Below, piece after piece: positions 8,400-17,234 of a stretch of 22,136 bases of DNA. Every line of letters starts with the position of its first letter. Positions within the stretch are counted from its first letter, which is position 1. Made by a program: the position numbers and the translations under genes. The stretch comes from Bacteroidales bacterium UBA3663 (GTDB taxonomy: Bacteria; Bacteroidota; Bacteroidia; Bacteroidales; UBA3663). The stretch lies in NCBI GenBank assembly GCA_002373755.1, contig DFJU01000150.1, positions 1 to 22,136 on the forward strand. The letters run 5' to 3'. Under the pieces are notes generated by a model that saw only the letters and a program-made list of their open reading frames with translations, did no database searches and was not told the origin of the DNA.

Positions 8400-8516
8400 G
8401 GGCAGATGATGCACCACCCAAAAAACTGATTTCAATTTATTTCAATTGATGGAGAAAAACCATCTTTCAAAACGTCAAAATCCGCGTAGCGTGGGTATAA
8501 TCCGTGGCGTTTGTCG

Positions 8517-8548
8517 AAAAAAGCACCGCGAACGGCTTCGCAGTGCTT
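8517..8548 (-). terminator. Strong intrinsic terminator of the DUF5107-TPR transcription unit
   Basis: On the minus strand AAGCACTGCGAA pairs over 12 positions (one G-U) with TTCGCGGTGCTT around the loop GCCG, followed by six T's. It lies about 40 bp past the stop codon at 8587. Confidence 0.85.
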
Positions 8549-8586
8549 CATGATTTTCCCGTCGGGATGGAGATTTACGCGCAAAA

Positions 8587-11500
8587 TCAACGTAGCGACT
8601 TGAGCGCAGCGAGGCCGGCATGGTTTATGTCCAATGCTTCGACGGCAATGCAATATTGGCGGCTCTTCGCGTAGTTGCCCAGTCCGTAGTGACCGAGGGC
8701 GAGCATGTAGTTGCAGTGAATCCGGTTCTTGCGGTCGAGGCTGTCGTCCCACACCAGCAGGTCGGGCAGCGAAACGGCGAAATAGTCCATCGTGACGTGG
8801 TCGTAGATGTGCTGTTCGCCATAGTTCACCAGCTTGTGGAACAGCCGTTTGGCCGATGTCTCGTCGCCCAATGCGCGGTGGCACAAAGCCGCGTAGAAGA
8901 TTTTGTCGGGCTTCGCGTCGTTGTAGTATAGCGCGGCGGCAGGCTCTGTCGGCCCCACTGTGCCGCGTCGGAAGTTGTCGTCGGCCAACGCCTTGAATTT
9001 CTCGCTTTCGGCCGATGAAAGCTGTGCCAGACGTCGGTAGGCCAGACCAGTGAAGTAGTGGAAATCATTGTCCTGCGCGCCGTAGAGCTTGCCCTCGCCA
9101 AGATGTTCGGGGAAGGAGAGGCACTCCGTGAGCAGATCGATGGCACGACGGAGGTCGTCGACCGAGGCATCCTGTTGCGCGATGATGCGCTTGGCGATTT
9201 CCAGACGGCTGAACTGGTATTGGCCCGACACCTTGCCTTCGCCGCCCTCCCACGGGTGGAAGATGTGGCCGTCGAGCATCGTCTTGGCCTCCTCGTAGCG
9301 GCCGAGCTGGTTGAGCAGCGTGATTTCTTCGAGCACGAGGTCGTCGCGTCGGGCAACACATTGCGGATATTGCTGCAATTTCTTCAGACGGAAGTCGTGC
9401 GGCCGTTGCATGCGCTTGTAGAGCTGGTCGAGTTCCATGAGTACGCGGCTGTCGGTCGTGTCGAGCGCAAAAGCCCGTTCCATGCACTCCAGAGCGCGGT
9501 TCAGGTCGTTCCGCTTGTTGGCATAGACAAGCGCCAGGTTGCGCCACACGGTCGGGAAGGTCGCGTCCAATGCGCTTGCCGATTCCCAGTGCGTTTGCGC
9601 GATGTCGTACTGCCGCTTGTCGTAGTACAGATTGCCAAGGAAGTAGTGCGGATGTGCATCCTTCGGGTTATGTCCGATAGCGAAATCGAGCGCGAGGATG
9701 GCCTCCAGACGGTTCGGGAAGCAGTAGTCGGGTGCGACGGCAGCGGCATCGGCCAACATTTCCAGGGCTTGGTCGCGTAGTGCAGGGTCGTTGGCCATAG
9801 CCCAGGCCGCGTAGTAGCGTGTGAGCGGCGTGACGGCCTTTTGTTCGATGGCCAACGTCCAGATCCGGGCGGCATCGTTCCACAGTCCGGCGGCGCAATA
9901 GTCGAGAGCCAGTTCGTCGTAGTTGTTGGCCTCGCCGCGCATCAGCGTGGTCATTTCGTCGATGCGGCCAAGCTCCCACAGGATGCCGTAGTTGAACGGG
10001 TTGATGGCCAACGATTCGGCGGCAAAGGCATCGGCCGACATGCCCAGACGACGCATCACGGCTGCCTTCAGTGCGCGTGCCTTGTGGTTGTGCCATCCAG
10101 CGATGAGGGCCTTGTCAACGTTGCGCAATGCCTCGTCCCAGTCGCCGCGCATGGCCGAAATCTGGGCGCACGAGAAGTAGCCGGTGTCCTGCCAGGCGCG
10201 GTTCCACGTGCTTTTGTAGAAGAGGTCGTATGCCTCGTCGAGCATGGCTCCGTCGCACCATTGGCTGCGGTACTTGAGACAGAGGGCGAGGTTGTAGATC
10301 GGTTCGCCGTCGTAAGGGTTCAGGTTGCGGCGTTGCAGCACCTTGACGGCTGTGCGCAGATATGGTTCGGCCTTGTCGAATCGGCCACGGCGCACATACC
10401 AGAGGCCGATGGCATTGTTGCATCGCACGTCCATCGGGTCGCGGCGCAGTGCCTCCTCGTAGTAGTCGAGAGCCGACCATGTGGCGTGGCGGTACTGTTC
10501 GAGGTGCAGGCCGGTGAGGTAGAGCTGCTCGTTGGTCTTGGTCTCCTGCGGCGAGAGTGCGGCCTCGGCGGCGTCGGGAATGGTGCGGATGTCGTCGCTC
10601 TCTGGCGCATATTCGAGCACTACGCGACCATTGCGACGCAGTCGGATGCTGGCTGTCGTGGCATCCACATCGGACAAGACCTTGCTCCACACGGCTTCGG
10701 GCGATAGGGTTTCATCGGCCGTAAAGACGATGTTGCCAGATGCGTCAAGCACCTCGATTCGCACCTCCTGACGCGATGTGGCGAGGATTTTCAGTGTGGC
10801 CGATGTGCCTTGTGCGCCGTCGGTCGGCTCGATGTTAAGCAGGAGGTCCTGGCTGGCGTTCTTGACGAGGCCGAGTTCGCGGTAGGGGAGGAAGTATTGC
10901 ACGAAAGTCTTCTCTTCGTATGGCATGAGCCACGTGAAGTCGGGCTGGTTTTCGGTATAGACGCCGGCCATCAGCTCGATGTACGGGCGATGCGGATTCA
11001 TCCGTTTCGTGTTGTCGAGCGGCGGAACACCTTCTGGCAGGTCGCCGTCGCAGACGGGGTCGGTGAGGTTGCGGTCCCATGCGCGGCCGAAGTCGCCGTT
11101 GCCCCACGTCCACTGTTTCTTGCCGGGCGAGAAGTGGTGGTCGGCCACGTGCAGCATTCCGGCCTTCGTGTCGTTCTCGTAGCCGCCCTCGAAGTTGTAT
11201 TTCGAGCGCGCCACCATGTAGGACGTCGGCACGAAGATGTTGCGGTAGTTGGAAATATCGACGCCGGCGCTGTAGTCCATCTTGTAGTATGTGCCTGTGG
11301 CGATGGGGAACGACGAGACGGCGCGCTTGCCGTGGTCGAACACGGCATTGACGTCGGGCGGAAAGACGCTCTGGTATTCATCGTTCACCTCGACCGCCGG
11401 ATTGGCCCACCAGAGGAAGGTCTGCGGCAGTTCGGTCGGGTTGTAGAGTCGGCCCTGAATCTCCAGATAGGCGTGTCCCGGGCGCAGTGTGAAGCCCGCC

Positions 11501-12024
11501 TGACCCTGCTGGTGGAACATCTTTTCGCGCTCGTTCACCCACACCGTGACGCTGCCGTCCGTGTTGTGTTCGATGGTCGTATCGACGGGCGAATAGGTCG
11601 ATGGACGATGGTGCTGCGGCCAGTTGAATTCGATGCCGCCCGAAATCCAAGGTCCGGCCAGACCCACGAGCGCGGGCTTGATGACCTGGTTGTAGTAGAT
11701 GAAGTGGCGCTGGCGGATCTTGTCGTAGGCCATCTGCACGCGGCCGCCCAGTTCGGGCAGGATCATCACCTTGATGTACTCGTTTTCGAGGTAGATGGCA
11801 TGGTAGGTCACATCGTGCTTCTCATCGGCCATGCTCTCGATGACGGGGTAGGGATAGACCACGCCCGACGAGCCCTGATAGACGCGTTTTTCCAGAAAAA
11901 TCGGGTTCTTTTCGGGCTTGCCGACTTCGTAGGTCGGAATCGTGACGTCTTCGCGCCAGGCGGAAACTGCTCCGCCAGACTTATAATCTTTGTTTTCCAT
12001 ATAAATATGATGTTTCGATTTCAT
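8587..12024 (-). CDS. DUF5107 domain protein with long TPR region
   Basis: 1145 residues from the ATG at 12024; an in-frame ATG at 12000 (MENKDYKSGG...) is an equally good start. No signal peptide is visible, so it is probably cytoplasmic. Residues about 28-380 match the DUF5107 type as I recognise it (VTIPTYEVGKPEKNPIFLEK, VYQGSSGVVYPYPV, ENEYIKVMILPELGGRVQMA, GIEFNWPQHHRP). This is a beta-sandwich domain reminiscent of galactose-mutarotase-like carbohydrate-binding folds. Residues about 510-1145 are tetratricopeptide-like helical repeats (for example ALDYYEEALRRDPMDVRCNN, HYFLGNLYYDKRQYDIAQTH). The biochemical function of this architecture is not known to me. It follows a sugar-porter gene by 60 nt and ends in a strong terminator, which supports a role in using an imported sugar or glycoside. 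Confidence 0.87.
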   Translation of the reverse strand: MKSKHHIYMENKDYKSGGAVSAWREDVTIPTYEVGKPEKNPIFLEKRVYQGSSGVVYPYPVIESMADEKHDVTYHAIYLENEYIKVMILPELGGRVQMAYDKIRQRHFIYYNQVIKPALVGLAGPWISGGIEFNWPQHHRPSTYSPVDTTIEHNTDGSVTVWVNEREKMFHQQGQAGFTLRPGHAYLEIQGRLYNPTELPQTFLWWANPAVEVNDEYQSVFPPDVNAVFDHGKRAVSSFPIATGTYYKMDYSAGVDISNYRNIFVPTSYMVARSKYNFEGGYENDTKAGMLHVADHHFSPGKKQWTWGNGDFGRAWDRNLTDPVCDGDLPEGVPPLDNTKRMNPHRPYIELMAGVYTENQPDFTWLMPYEEKTFVQYFLPYRELGLVKNASQDLLLNIEPTDGAQGTSATLKILATSRQEVRIEVLDASGNIVFTADETLSPEAVWSKVLSDVDATTASIRLRRNGRVVLEYAPESDDIRTIPDAAEAALSPQETKTNEQLYLTGLHLEQYRHATWSALDYYEEALRRDPMDVRCNNAIGLWYVRRGRFDKAEPYLRTAVKVLQRRNLNPYDGEPIYNLALCLKYRSQWCDGAMLDEAYDLFYKSTWNRAWQDTGYFSCAQISAMRGDWDEALRNVDKALIAGWHNHKARALKAAVMRRLGMSADAFAAESLAINPFNYGILWELGRIDEMTTLMRGEANNYDELALDYCAAGLWNDAARIWTLAIEQKAVTPLTRYYAAWAMANDPALRDQALEMLADAAAVAPDYCFPNRLEAILALDFAIGHNPKDAHPHYFLGNLYYDKRQYDIAQTHWESASALDATFPTVWRNLALVYANKRNDLNRALECMERAFALDTTDSRVLMELDQLYKRMQRPHDFRLKKLQQYPQCVARRDDLVLEEITLLNQLGRYEEAKTMLDGHIFHPWEGGEGKVSGQYQFSRLEIAKRIIAQQDASVDDLRRAIDLLTECLSFPEHLGEGKLYGAQDNDFHYFTGLAYRRLAQLSSAESEKFKALADDNFRRGTVGPTEPAAALYYNDAKPDKIFYAALCHRALGDETSAKRLFHKLVNYGEQHIYDHVTMDYFAVSLPDLLVWDDSLDRKNRIHCNYMLALGHYGLGNYAKSRQYCIAVEALDINHAGLAALKSLR

Positions 12025-12084
12025 TTCTGAATATCAATGAATTAATTCTCGTAATTCTAAAATTCTTGAGATTAAGACCTGCAC

Positions 12085-13347
12085 TTAATTAAGTTCCTTG
12101 CCTTTCGTCTCGGGGCAACGCTTCAGGAAGAACAGGTAGCCGCCGAAGCAGATTGCGCTGTAGATCCAGAATGAGCCGTAGGTGCCGAGTGCGGCGTTCA
12201 TCGGCGGAAAACAGAACGTCAGCGTGCATGAGCCGACCCACAGCGCGAAGGTGCAGGTCGCCATTGCGATGCCGCGCACACGGTTGGGGAAGATTTCGGC
12301 CAACAGTACCCACGTGATCGGGCCGAGCGTCATCGCGTAGCACGAAATTGCGGCCACCACGAGGCAGACCATGCCCACGCCCGTACACTCCGCAAAGTAG
12401 CAGGTGCCAAGCGTAAGGTAGATGATGCCCAGGCCCAGCGAGCCGATGAGCATCAGTGTGCGGCGGCCCCACCGTTCGACCGTAGCCATCGCCGCCACCG
12501 TGAAGATGACGTTGGCGATGCCCGTCACCACGATGTTGATGAACATTCCGTTCACGTCGTAGCCCGCGCCCTTGAAAATCTCTTCGGCATAGTTGAAGAT
12601 GACGTTGGTGCCGCACCATTGCTGGAACACCGCGATGAACAGTCCGAGCACGAGCACGCTGCGGTAGCGACGGTCGCCGAACAGTTCGCCGAGTCCGGCC
12701 TCCTTGCGCCGGGCAGTGCGGTCGGCGTTCTTCAGTTGCAGATAGACGGGCGATTCGGGAATGAAGGCGGCCAACACGAGGAACAGCCCCGCAGGAATGG
12801 CCTCTGCCCAGAACATCCACCGCCATCCCGACTGCACGTTCCAGCTCTCGATGGCTACGTCCGATGCCTCGTCGGCCAACAGCCAGTTGCAGATCTGCGC
12901 GCTCAGGATGCCCAGCACGATGGCCATCTGGTTGATCGACACCAGCCGGCCGCGTATCTCGGCTGGCGACACCTCGGCGATATACATTGGCGACAATGCC
13001 GATGCCACACCGATACCGATTCCGCCCCACAGCCGCGCCACGTTGAACCACACGAAGTCGTCGAACAGACCCGTGCCGATGGCCGATGTGAGGAACAGCA
13101 CGGCCGATGTGAGCAGCAGCGGTTTGCGTCCGAAGCGGTCGGCCAGCGCGCCGGCAACCATCGCACCGAGCAGGCAGCCCACCAGCGCGATGCTCATTGC
13201 CAGACCTTGCAGCATCGGCTCGTCCTGAATGTCGAAATAGAGTTCGTAGAACGGCTTTGCGCCGCCGATGACGACCCAATCGTAGCCGAACAGCAGTCCA
13301 CCCATGGCCGACACCGTACAGATGAAGTAGAGGAATGTCTTTTTCAT
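12085..13347 (-). CDS. MFS transporter, sugar porter family
   Basis: 420 residues from the ATG at 13347; the frame extends upstream only to a TTG, and the chosen start (MKKTFLYFICTVSAMGGLLF) opens directly into the first membrane helix, as in XylE/GLUT-type proteins. Twelve membrane segments can be followed. Sugar-porter signatures are GALADRFGRKPLL, the SPMYIAEVSPAEIRGRLVSI segment, PESPVYL after helix 6, ERWGRRTLM and the C-terminal PETKGKEL. The substrate is likely a monosaccharide taken up with protons or sodium, but which one cannot be read from the sequence. It is the first gene of a unit with the DUF5107-TPR gene and is divergent from an AraC regulator. Confidence 0.92.
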   Translation of the reverse strand: MKKTFLYFICTVSAMGGLLFGYDWVVIGGAKPFYELYFDIQDEPMLQGLAMSIALVGCLLGAMVAGALADRFGRKPLLLTSAVLFLTSAIGTGLFDDFVWFNVARLWGGIGIGVASALSPMYIAEVSPAEIRGRLVSINQMAIVLGILSAQICNWLLADEASDVAIESWNVQSGWRWMFWAEAIPAGLFLVLAAFIPESPVYLQLKNADRTARRKEAGLGELFGDRRYRSVLVLGLFIAVFQQWCGTNVIFNYAEEIFKGAGYDVNGMFINIVVTGIANVIFTVAAMATVERWGRRTLMLIGSLGLGIIYLTLGTCYFAECTGVGMVCLVVAAISCYAMTLGPITWVLLAEIFPNRVRGIAMATCTFALWVGSCTLTFCFPPMNAALGTYGSFWIYSAICFGGYLFFLKRCPETKGKELN

Positions 13348-13380
13348 TGGTAATATAGAAGTTTGAGTATTTTCGCGGTG

Positions 13381-13411
13381 CAAAGTACGTGCATTTTTGC
13401 CATATCCGAAA
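13381..13411 (-). promoter_or_regulatory. Probable promoter of the sugar porter and DUF5107-TPR unit
   Basis: On the minus strand TTTC (13411-13408), a 19-bp spacer, then GTACTTTG (13388-13381). Both elements deviate from consensus, which would suit a promoter needing an activator such as the divergent AraC protein. The ATG is 34 bp downstream. Confidence 0.45.
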
Positions 13412-13452
13412 TGGAAAAATCGTCAAAAAAGATGGATTTTCTTGCTACGCGA

Positions 13453-13484
13453 CTTGTTCCGGCCGATGCAAAGCGCTATCTTTG
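13453..13484 (+). promoter_or_regulatory. Predicted promoter of the first AraC-family gene
   Basis: CTTG (13453-13456), a 20-bp spacer and a perfect TATCTTTG (13477-13484). The predicted start near 13490 lies downstream of the earlier in-frame start codons, which supports the ATG at 13532 as the true translation start. Confidence 0.65.
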
Positions 13485-13531
13485 CGGCCAACGATGCAGA
13501 ACACCGAGCTGCGTCGGCCGTACTTAATCCA

Positions 13532-14425
13532 ATGCTTCGAATCCGTCAAGGTTTTTCCGGTTCGCGCGACATCGTCCTGCCGCCCTACGTCATCGACCAT
13601 TGCAGCGATGACCCGTTGCTCGCCGCCCTCCACATCACCGACATCGGCTACTATCCGCAGGCCGAAGGTCACTACGTGGAGCGCGCCAACGGCATCGGCC
13701 AATACGTCTTCATCTATTGCGTTGAGGGCGCGGGCCGCTATTGGATTGGCGACGATGAATATCACGTCGTTGAAAATCAGTATTTTATCCTTCCGGCCAA
13801 CCGACCACATCGCTACGCGGCCGATGCTGCCCGTCCGTGGACAATCTATTGGATTCACTTCGGCGGAACTCTGGCGCGCAACTATGCCGACGAAGTCCAG
13901 TCGCCGCAGGACATCCGCCCCGAAATCGACTCGCGCATCAGCACGCGCACCCACATCTTTGAAGAGATTTTCCAGACTCTCCGTCAGGGCTACGGCACGC
14001 AGCAGCTGCACTACGCCTCGTGTCTGTTCCACTACTATCTTGGCACGTTGCGCTACGTGAACCAGTTCCGACAGCTTGCGGCCGATGATGCTGCTTTGGC
14101 CAGTGACGTCGTCGCCGCCGCCCTTCACTACATGGACGAAAACATCGAGAAACGGCTCTCGTTGCAGGATTTTGCCGACTATGTCGGTCTGTCGCCGTCG
14201 CATTTTTCGCACATTTTCCAGTCGCGCGTCGGCGAAAGTCCCATCGCCCGCTACAATCGGCTGAAAATCGACCTCGCGGCACAGCTGTTGACCACGACCG
14301 ACATGAAAATCAATCAGATATCGTTCAAGGTCGGCTTCGAGGATGCTTACTATTTCTCGCGCCTTTTCTCGCGGCTGAAAGGGGTGTCGCCCAAGCGTTG
14401 GCGCAACGGCGGAACGGTCGGTTGA
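13532..14425 (+). CDS. AraC-family transcriptional regulator (divergent to the sugar porter)
   Basis: 297 residues from the ATG at 13532. The frame is open back to 13397, but the earlier ATG at 13466 lies within the predicted promoter, and family members typically begin close to the segment seen here (RIRQGFSGSRDIVLPPYVID). Residues about 10-170 form a cupin-like sensor domain (ITDIGYYPQAEGHYVERANG, QYFILPANRPHRYAAD, WTIYWIHFGG). Residues about 195-290 carry the double helix-turn-helix (LSLQDFADYVGLSPSHFSHI and QISFKVGFEDAYYFSRLF). Being divergent from the transporter/DUF5107 operon, it very likely activates that operon in response to the transported sugar or a product of it. This is inference from arrangement. 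Confidence 0.92.
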   Translation: MLRIRQGFSGSRDIVLPPYVIDHCSDDPLLAALHITDIGYYPQAEGHYVERANGIGQYVFIYCVEGAGRYWIGDDEYHVVENQYFILPANRPHRYAADAARPWTIYWIHFGGTLARNYADEVQSPQDIRPEIDSRISTRTHIFEEIFQTLRQGYGTQQLHYASCLFHYYLGTLRYVNQFRQLAADDAALASDVVAAALHYMDENIEKRLSLQDFADYVGLSPSHFSHIFQSRVGESPIARYNRLKIDLAAQLLTTTDMKINQISFKVGFEDAYYFSRLFSRLKGVSPKRWRNGGTVG

Positions 14426-14502
14426 TGGCTCGCTACGCGATTTTTTCTGTGCCCGAATCTGCATCGGCCGTAAATTGAATAAAAACTAAAAACAAATTGA
14501 TA

Positions 14503-15909
14503 ATGAAAGAGTTGAAATGCCCCAAGTGCGGAAACGTGTTCAAGGTCGATGAGGCCGACTATGCCTCAATCGTCAGCCAAGTGAAAAATGTTGAGTTCGA
14601 TGCCGAGGTCGAACGTCGTTTGTCGGAACTACGTGCTCGCAGCGAGGCTGAGCAGAGGCTGGCGGCGGCTCGCGCAGAACAGGATTTCCAGAACAAATTG
14701 AACCAGAAGGAGAACGAACTGCGCGCGAAGGATGCCGAAATTGAGCGCGTCAGGAGCGAACGTGAAGTTGACATCTCGCGGCTGCAGGGCGAAAAGAATG
14801 CCGAAATCGTCCGCCTGAAGAGCCAACTGGAGGGCATCGAGTCGAAAAAGGCATCGGAACTGTCGCTCGCATTGGCCGAGAAGGAGAACACCATCACGCA
14901 GCTCAACTCTACAATCGCACAACAGAAATCGGAATTGACGGTTGCCGTGATGAAGGCTCACAATGAGGCGCAGGCGGCTTTGCAGTCGAAAGACAACGAA
15001 ATCGCGCAGTTGAAGTCGCGCGTCGAAATCGAAAGGAGCCGGAGCCAGGTGCGCGAGGCGGAGCTGCTCAAACAGCACGAAAGCGAACTGAAGGCGAAGC
15101 AGGAACTCGTTGATTACTACAAGGATCTCAAGACGCGCATGAGCACGAAAATGGTGGGCGAGACGCTGGAAATCCATTGTTCGACGCAGTTCAACCAGCT
15201 TTTGCGGCCGATGATGCCCAATGCCTACTTCGAAAAAGACAACGATGCGTCCGACGGTTCAAAGGGCGATTTCATCTTCCGCGACACCGACGAGGGCACA
15301 GAATATGTGTCGATCATGTTCGAGATGAAAAACGAGATGGACACCACTGCAACGAAACATCGCAACGAGGATTTCTTCAAGAAATTGGACGACGACCGAC
15401 GCAAGAAGGGCTGCGAATTTGCCGTGCTGGTGTCGCTGCTGGAGCCCGACAACGAACTCTACAATGGCGGCATCGTCGATGTGTCGTACAAGTATCCGAA
15501 GATGTATGTCATTCGTCCTCAATTCTTTATTCCGCTTATCACGCTCCTCGTGCAGACGTCGCGCAAAAGCCTCGAATACAAGCGTGAGCTGGAGGTCGCA
15601 CGTAGCCAGTCGGTCGATGTGACGAACTTCGAGGCCTCGCTGCTCGACTTTCAGGACAAGTTCGGCCGAAACTACCGCATCGCAAGCGAAAAGTTCAAGA
15701 CTGCAATCGAAGAGATTGACAAGTCGATTGCCCATCTGCAAAAAATCAAGGAGTCGCTCATCGGTTCTGAAAATAATCTGCGTCTTGCGAACGACAAGGC
15801 CCAAGACTTGACAATCAAGCGGTTGACGCGCAATAATCCGACAATGAAGCGGAAGTTCGACGAGGCGCGGCAAACCGCATCGCAGACGGAACCCGCAGCC
15901 GAAGTCTGA
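14503..15909 (+). CDS. DUF2130 protein: coiled coil plus PD-(D/E)XK-like domain
   Basis: 468 residues from the ATG at 14503 (the frame opens two codons earlier at a TTG). It begins with half a zinc ribbon, CPKCGNVF (Cys6, Cys9). Residues about 35-215 are a long, charged heptad-rich coiled coil. Residues about 220-400 are the DUF2130 core. The pattern GDFIF (Asp256) and FEMKNE (Glu274, Lys276) fits the D...ExK active site of the PD-(D/E)XK nuclease superfamily. A second, shorter coiled coil follows near 400-440, and the tail is low complexity. The cellular role of DUF2130 proteins is not established as far as I know; nuclease activity is inferred from fold motifs only. It lies 77 bp after the AraC gene and its link to the neighbours is unclear. 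Confidence 0.85.
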   Translation: MKELKCPKCGNVFKVDEADYASIVSQVKNVEFDAEVERRLSELRARSEAEQRLAAARAEQDFQNKLNQKENELRAKDAEIERVRSEREVDISRLQGEKNAEIVRLKSQLEGIESKKASELSLALAEKENTITQLNSTIAQQKSELTVAVMKAHNEAQAALQSKDNEIAQLKSRVEIERSRSQVREAELLKQHESELKAKQELVDYYKDLKTRMSTKMVGETLEIHCSTQFNQLLRPMMPNAYFEKDNDASDGSKGDFIFRDTDEGTEYVSIMFEMKNEMDTTATKHRNEDFFKKLDDDRRKKGCEFAVLVSLLEPDNELYNGGIVDVSYKYPKMYVIRPQFFIPLITLLVQTSRKSLEYKRELEVARSQSVDVTNFEASLLDFQDKFGRNYRIASEKFKTAIEEIDKSIAHLQKIKESLIGSENNLRLANDKAQDLTIKRLTRNNPTMKRKFDEARQTASQTEPAAEV

Positions 15910-15935
15910 GCCGCCGTCAGGCGCAGAAAAACAGG

Positions 15936-15965
15936 AGGCCGACACGAAATGAATCGCGTCGGCCT
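15936..15965. terminator. Hairpin between convergent genes, possible bidirectional terminator
   Basis: AGGCCGAC (15936-15943) and GTCGGCCT (15958-15965) form a perfect 8-bp GC-rich stem with a 14-nt loop between the DUF2130 and OFA transporter stop codons. There is no proper T-run on either side, so termination strength is doubtful. Confidence 0.45.
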
Positions 15966-15995
15966 TCCGCTTGCTATGGAATGGTTTGAAAAGGA

Positions 15996-17189
15996 TTATG
16001 CCTTCATCAGTTCGGCGGTCGCCTTCTTACGCAGGTTGATGGTGATTGCAAGGCTGATCAGATAGAGGACGCTCAACACCCAGAAAAGCTGCTGGTAGGT
16101 GCCGCCGTACACGTTGATAATCAGGTTTGTAAGCTGGTTGCCCGACATTCCTGCCCAAGCCCAGGCCGAGAGCGCAAAGCCGTGGATCGTGGAGATCTTC
16201 TCCATGCCGAATTTGCTGAAAAGCAGCGTCGGCAGCGTCGAGAATCCGCCTCCGTAGCCCGCATTGATCACGCAGAGCAGGATTACCGCAAGCACAATGT
16301 GCGGCACGGCGGTGAACGAACAGCTGATTGTGGCGGCTGCGCTCGATGCGAAAATTATGATGTAGATGTGCTCTTTGCGGCGCATGAAGTCGCTCACCGA
16401 CGAATAGCCGAATCGACCCAAGGTGTTGAACACCGCTGTGGCCGACGACAGCAGTCCGACGCTCGTGATGCCGACAAGCATCGCCAGGTTCTTCTCAAAC
16501 GAGATGATGGCAAGTCCGCAGGTGATGTTCAGGTAGAAAATCGTCCAGATCTTGATGTACGTCGGGTTGGTGATTATGTTCAATGCGGCCTTCATCGAGA
16601 ACGGATCTTTCTTCTCGACCCAGCCCTCCGGCTTGCGGATCAGGATTGCGGCAATCAGCATGAAGAAGATGCTGATGCAGGCCATGCTGGTCAACGTCGT
16701 CTGAACTCCATAGGCCGCATTGCACCATTCAATGAACGGCGAAAACAGCACTTTGCTCAGTCCGAAACCCGAGATGGCGATGCCGGTGGCAAGTCCTTTG
16801 TGCTTCGAGAACCACAGCATCAGTGTCTTGACGGGCGACAGATAGCCCAATCCGAGTCCGATGCCCATCAGACAGCCGTAGCTCAACATCAGTCCCAGAG
16901 TGCTGTGCGCGCGGATGGCCCACACCGAGCAGAATAGTCCCGATGCAAAGCAGATGCACGACAGAAGGCTGCTCACGCGGACTGCTTTTTCGACAAATCG
17001 GCCGCCGACGGCTGCGCTCATGCCCAGAAAGAAGATGGCCAACGAGAAGGCAAATTCGATGTGCGCCACTGGAATCTCCATTTCATGGGCAATTTCGCCC
17101 TTGAGCAGCGACCAACAGTAAACGCTTCCAATGCAACTGTGTAGAAAAAGCGCGGGAATTGCACCACGCATCCATTTGTTGTTCAACAT
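15996..17189 (-). CDS. MFS transporter, oxalate/formate antiporter (OFA)-like family
   Basis: 397 residues from the ATG at 17189; the frame extends upstream only to a TTG. Twelve hydrophobic segments are visible. The N terminus (RGAIPALFLHSCIGSVYCWS) and the segment GIGLGLGYLSPVKTLMLWFS followed by KHKGLATGIAISGFGLSKVL are typical of OFA-type carriers, which exchange or co-transport small organic acids. The substrate cannot be assigned, and oxalate is only one possibility. It lies convergent to the DUF2130 gene and divergent from an AraC regulator. Its promoter has a palindrome over the -7 box. No enzyme gene is joined to it, so it appears to be a single-gene regulated transporter. Confidence 0.85.
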   Translation of the reverse strand: MLNNKWMRGAIPALFLHSCIGSVYCWSLLKGEIAHEMEIPVAHIEFAFSLAIFFLGMSAAVGGRFVEKAVRVSSLLSCICFASGLFCSVWAIRAHSTLGLMLSYGCLMGIGLGLGYLSPVKTLMLWFSKHKGLATGIAISGFGLSKVLFSPFIEWCNAAYGVQTTLTSMACISIFFMLIAAILIRKPEGWVEKKDPFSMKAALNIITNPTYIKIWTIFYLNITCGLAIISFEKNLAMLVGITSVGLLSSATAVFNTLGRFGYSSVSDFMRRKEHIYIIIFASSAAATISCSFTAVPHIVLAVILLCVINAGYGGGFSTLPTLLFSKFGMEKISTIHGFALSAWAWAGMSGNQLTNLIINVYGGTYQQLFWVLSVLYLISLAITINLRKKATAELMKA

Positions 17190-17211
17190 AGTAGGTAAAT
17201 TTTGGTTCAAC

Positions 17212-17234
17212 GCTGCAAAGGTATTCCTTGCAGC
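17212..17234 (-). promoter_or_regulatory. -7 box of the OFA transporter overlapped by an operator-like palindrome
   Basis: On the minus strand TACCTTTG (17223-17216) is a good -7 element; no clear TTTG lies at the proper -33 distance. The same bases form GCTGCAAAGG (17212-17221), TATT, CCTTGCAGC (17226-17234), an inverted repeat perfect except for one extra A. Its position suggests a binding site for a regulator controlling the transporter. Confidence 0.5.

Larger units (their letters stand above)
7991..8460. repeat. Roughly 470-bp segment bounded by imperfect terminal inverted repeats (MITE-like candidate)
   Basis: The left end reads GTTTTTCTCC, three bases, AATTGAAATC, then AATTTTGG (7991-8021). 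The right end reads CCAAAAAACT, GATTTCAATT, an extra TATTTCAATT, then GAT and GGAGAAAAAC (8418-8460). Read as reverse complements, the outer 22 bases match at 20 positions. The match continues inward to CCAAAA once the duplicated ATTTCAATT in the right arm is allowed for. No transposase, clear target-site duplication or convincing gene is present. It could be a non-autonomous transposable element or a large structured intergenic repeat. Confidence 0.5.
7970..8586. other. Gene-free convergent gap between two opposed terminators
   Basis: This 617-bp stretch lies between the ends of two convergent genes. I see no convincing gene. The longest frames (plus strand 8032-8409; minus strand 8288-7905) are rich in Arg, Cys and Pro, resemble no family and overlap hairpins. 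The stretch holds a possible mobile or structured element bounded by inverted repeats (7991-8460), three internal hairpins, a run of alternating CA near 8140, and the minus-strand terminator at 8517-8548. One GGCCGATG motif is at about 8027. Confidence 0.75.

Noticed and set aside
8032..8409. 125-codon plus-strand frame inside the inverted-repeat-bounded segment
   Set aside because: Composition is unlike the real genes (many Arg, Pro, Cys), it overlaps three hairpins, and it has no promoter or recognisable family. A protein encoded by the element is possible but not supported.
8432..8558. Short minus-strand frame (MKHCEAVRGAFFDKR...) after the DUF5107-TPR stop
   Set aside because: It spans the strong terminator stem-loop of that transcription unit, so coding is unlikely.
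10810..12030. 406-codon plus-strand frame opposite the DUF5107 domain
   Set aside because: Shadow of the DUF5107-TPR gene; no start context, motifs or membrane pattern of a real protein.
13348..13531. Inverted and direct repeats in the divergent sugar-porter/AraC region (for example GCAAA...TTTGC)
   Set aside because: All are short and expected by chance in AT-rich promoter DNA; none stands out as the AraC operator.
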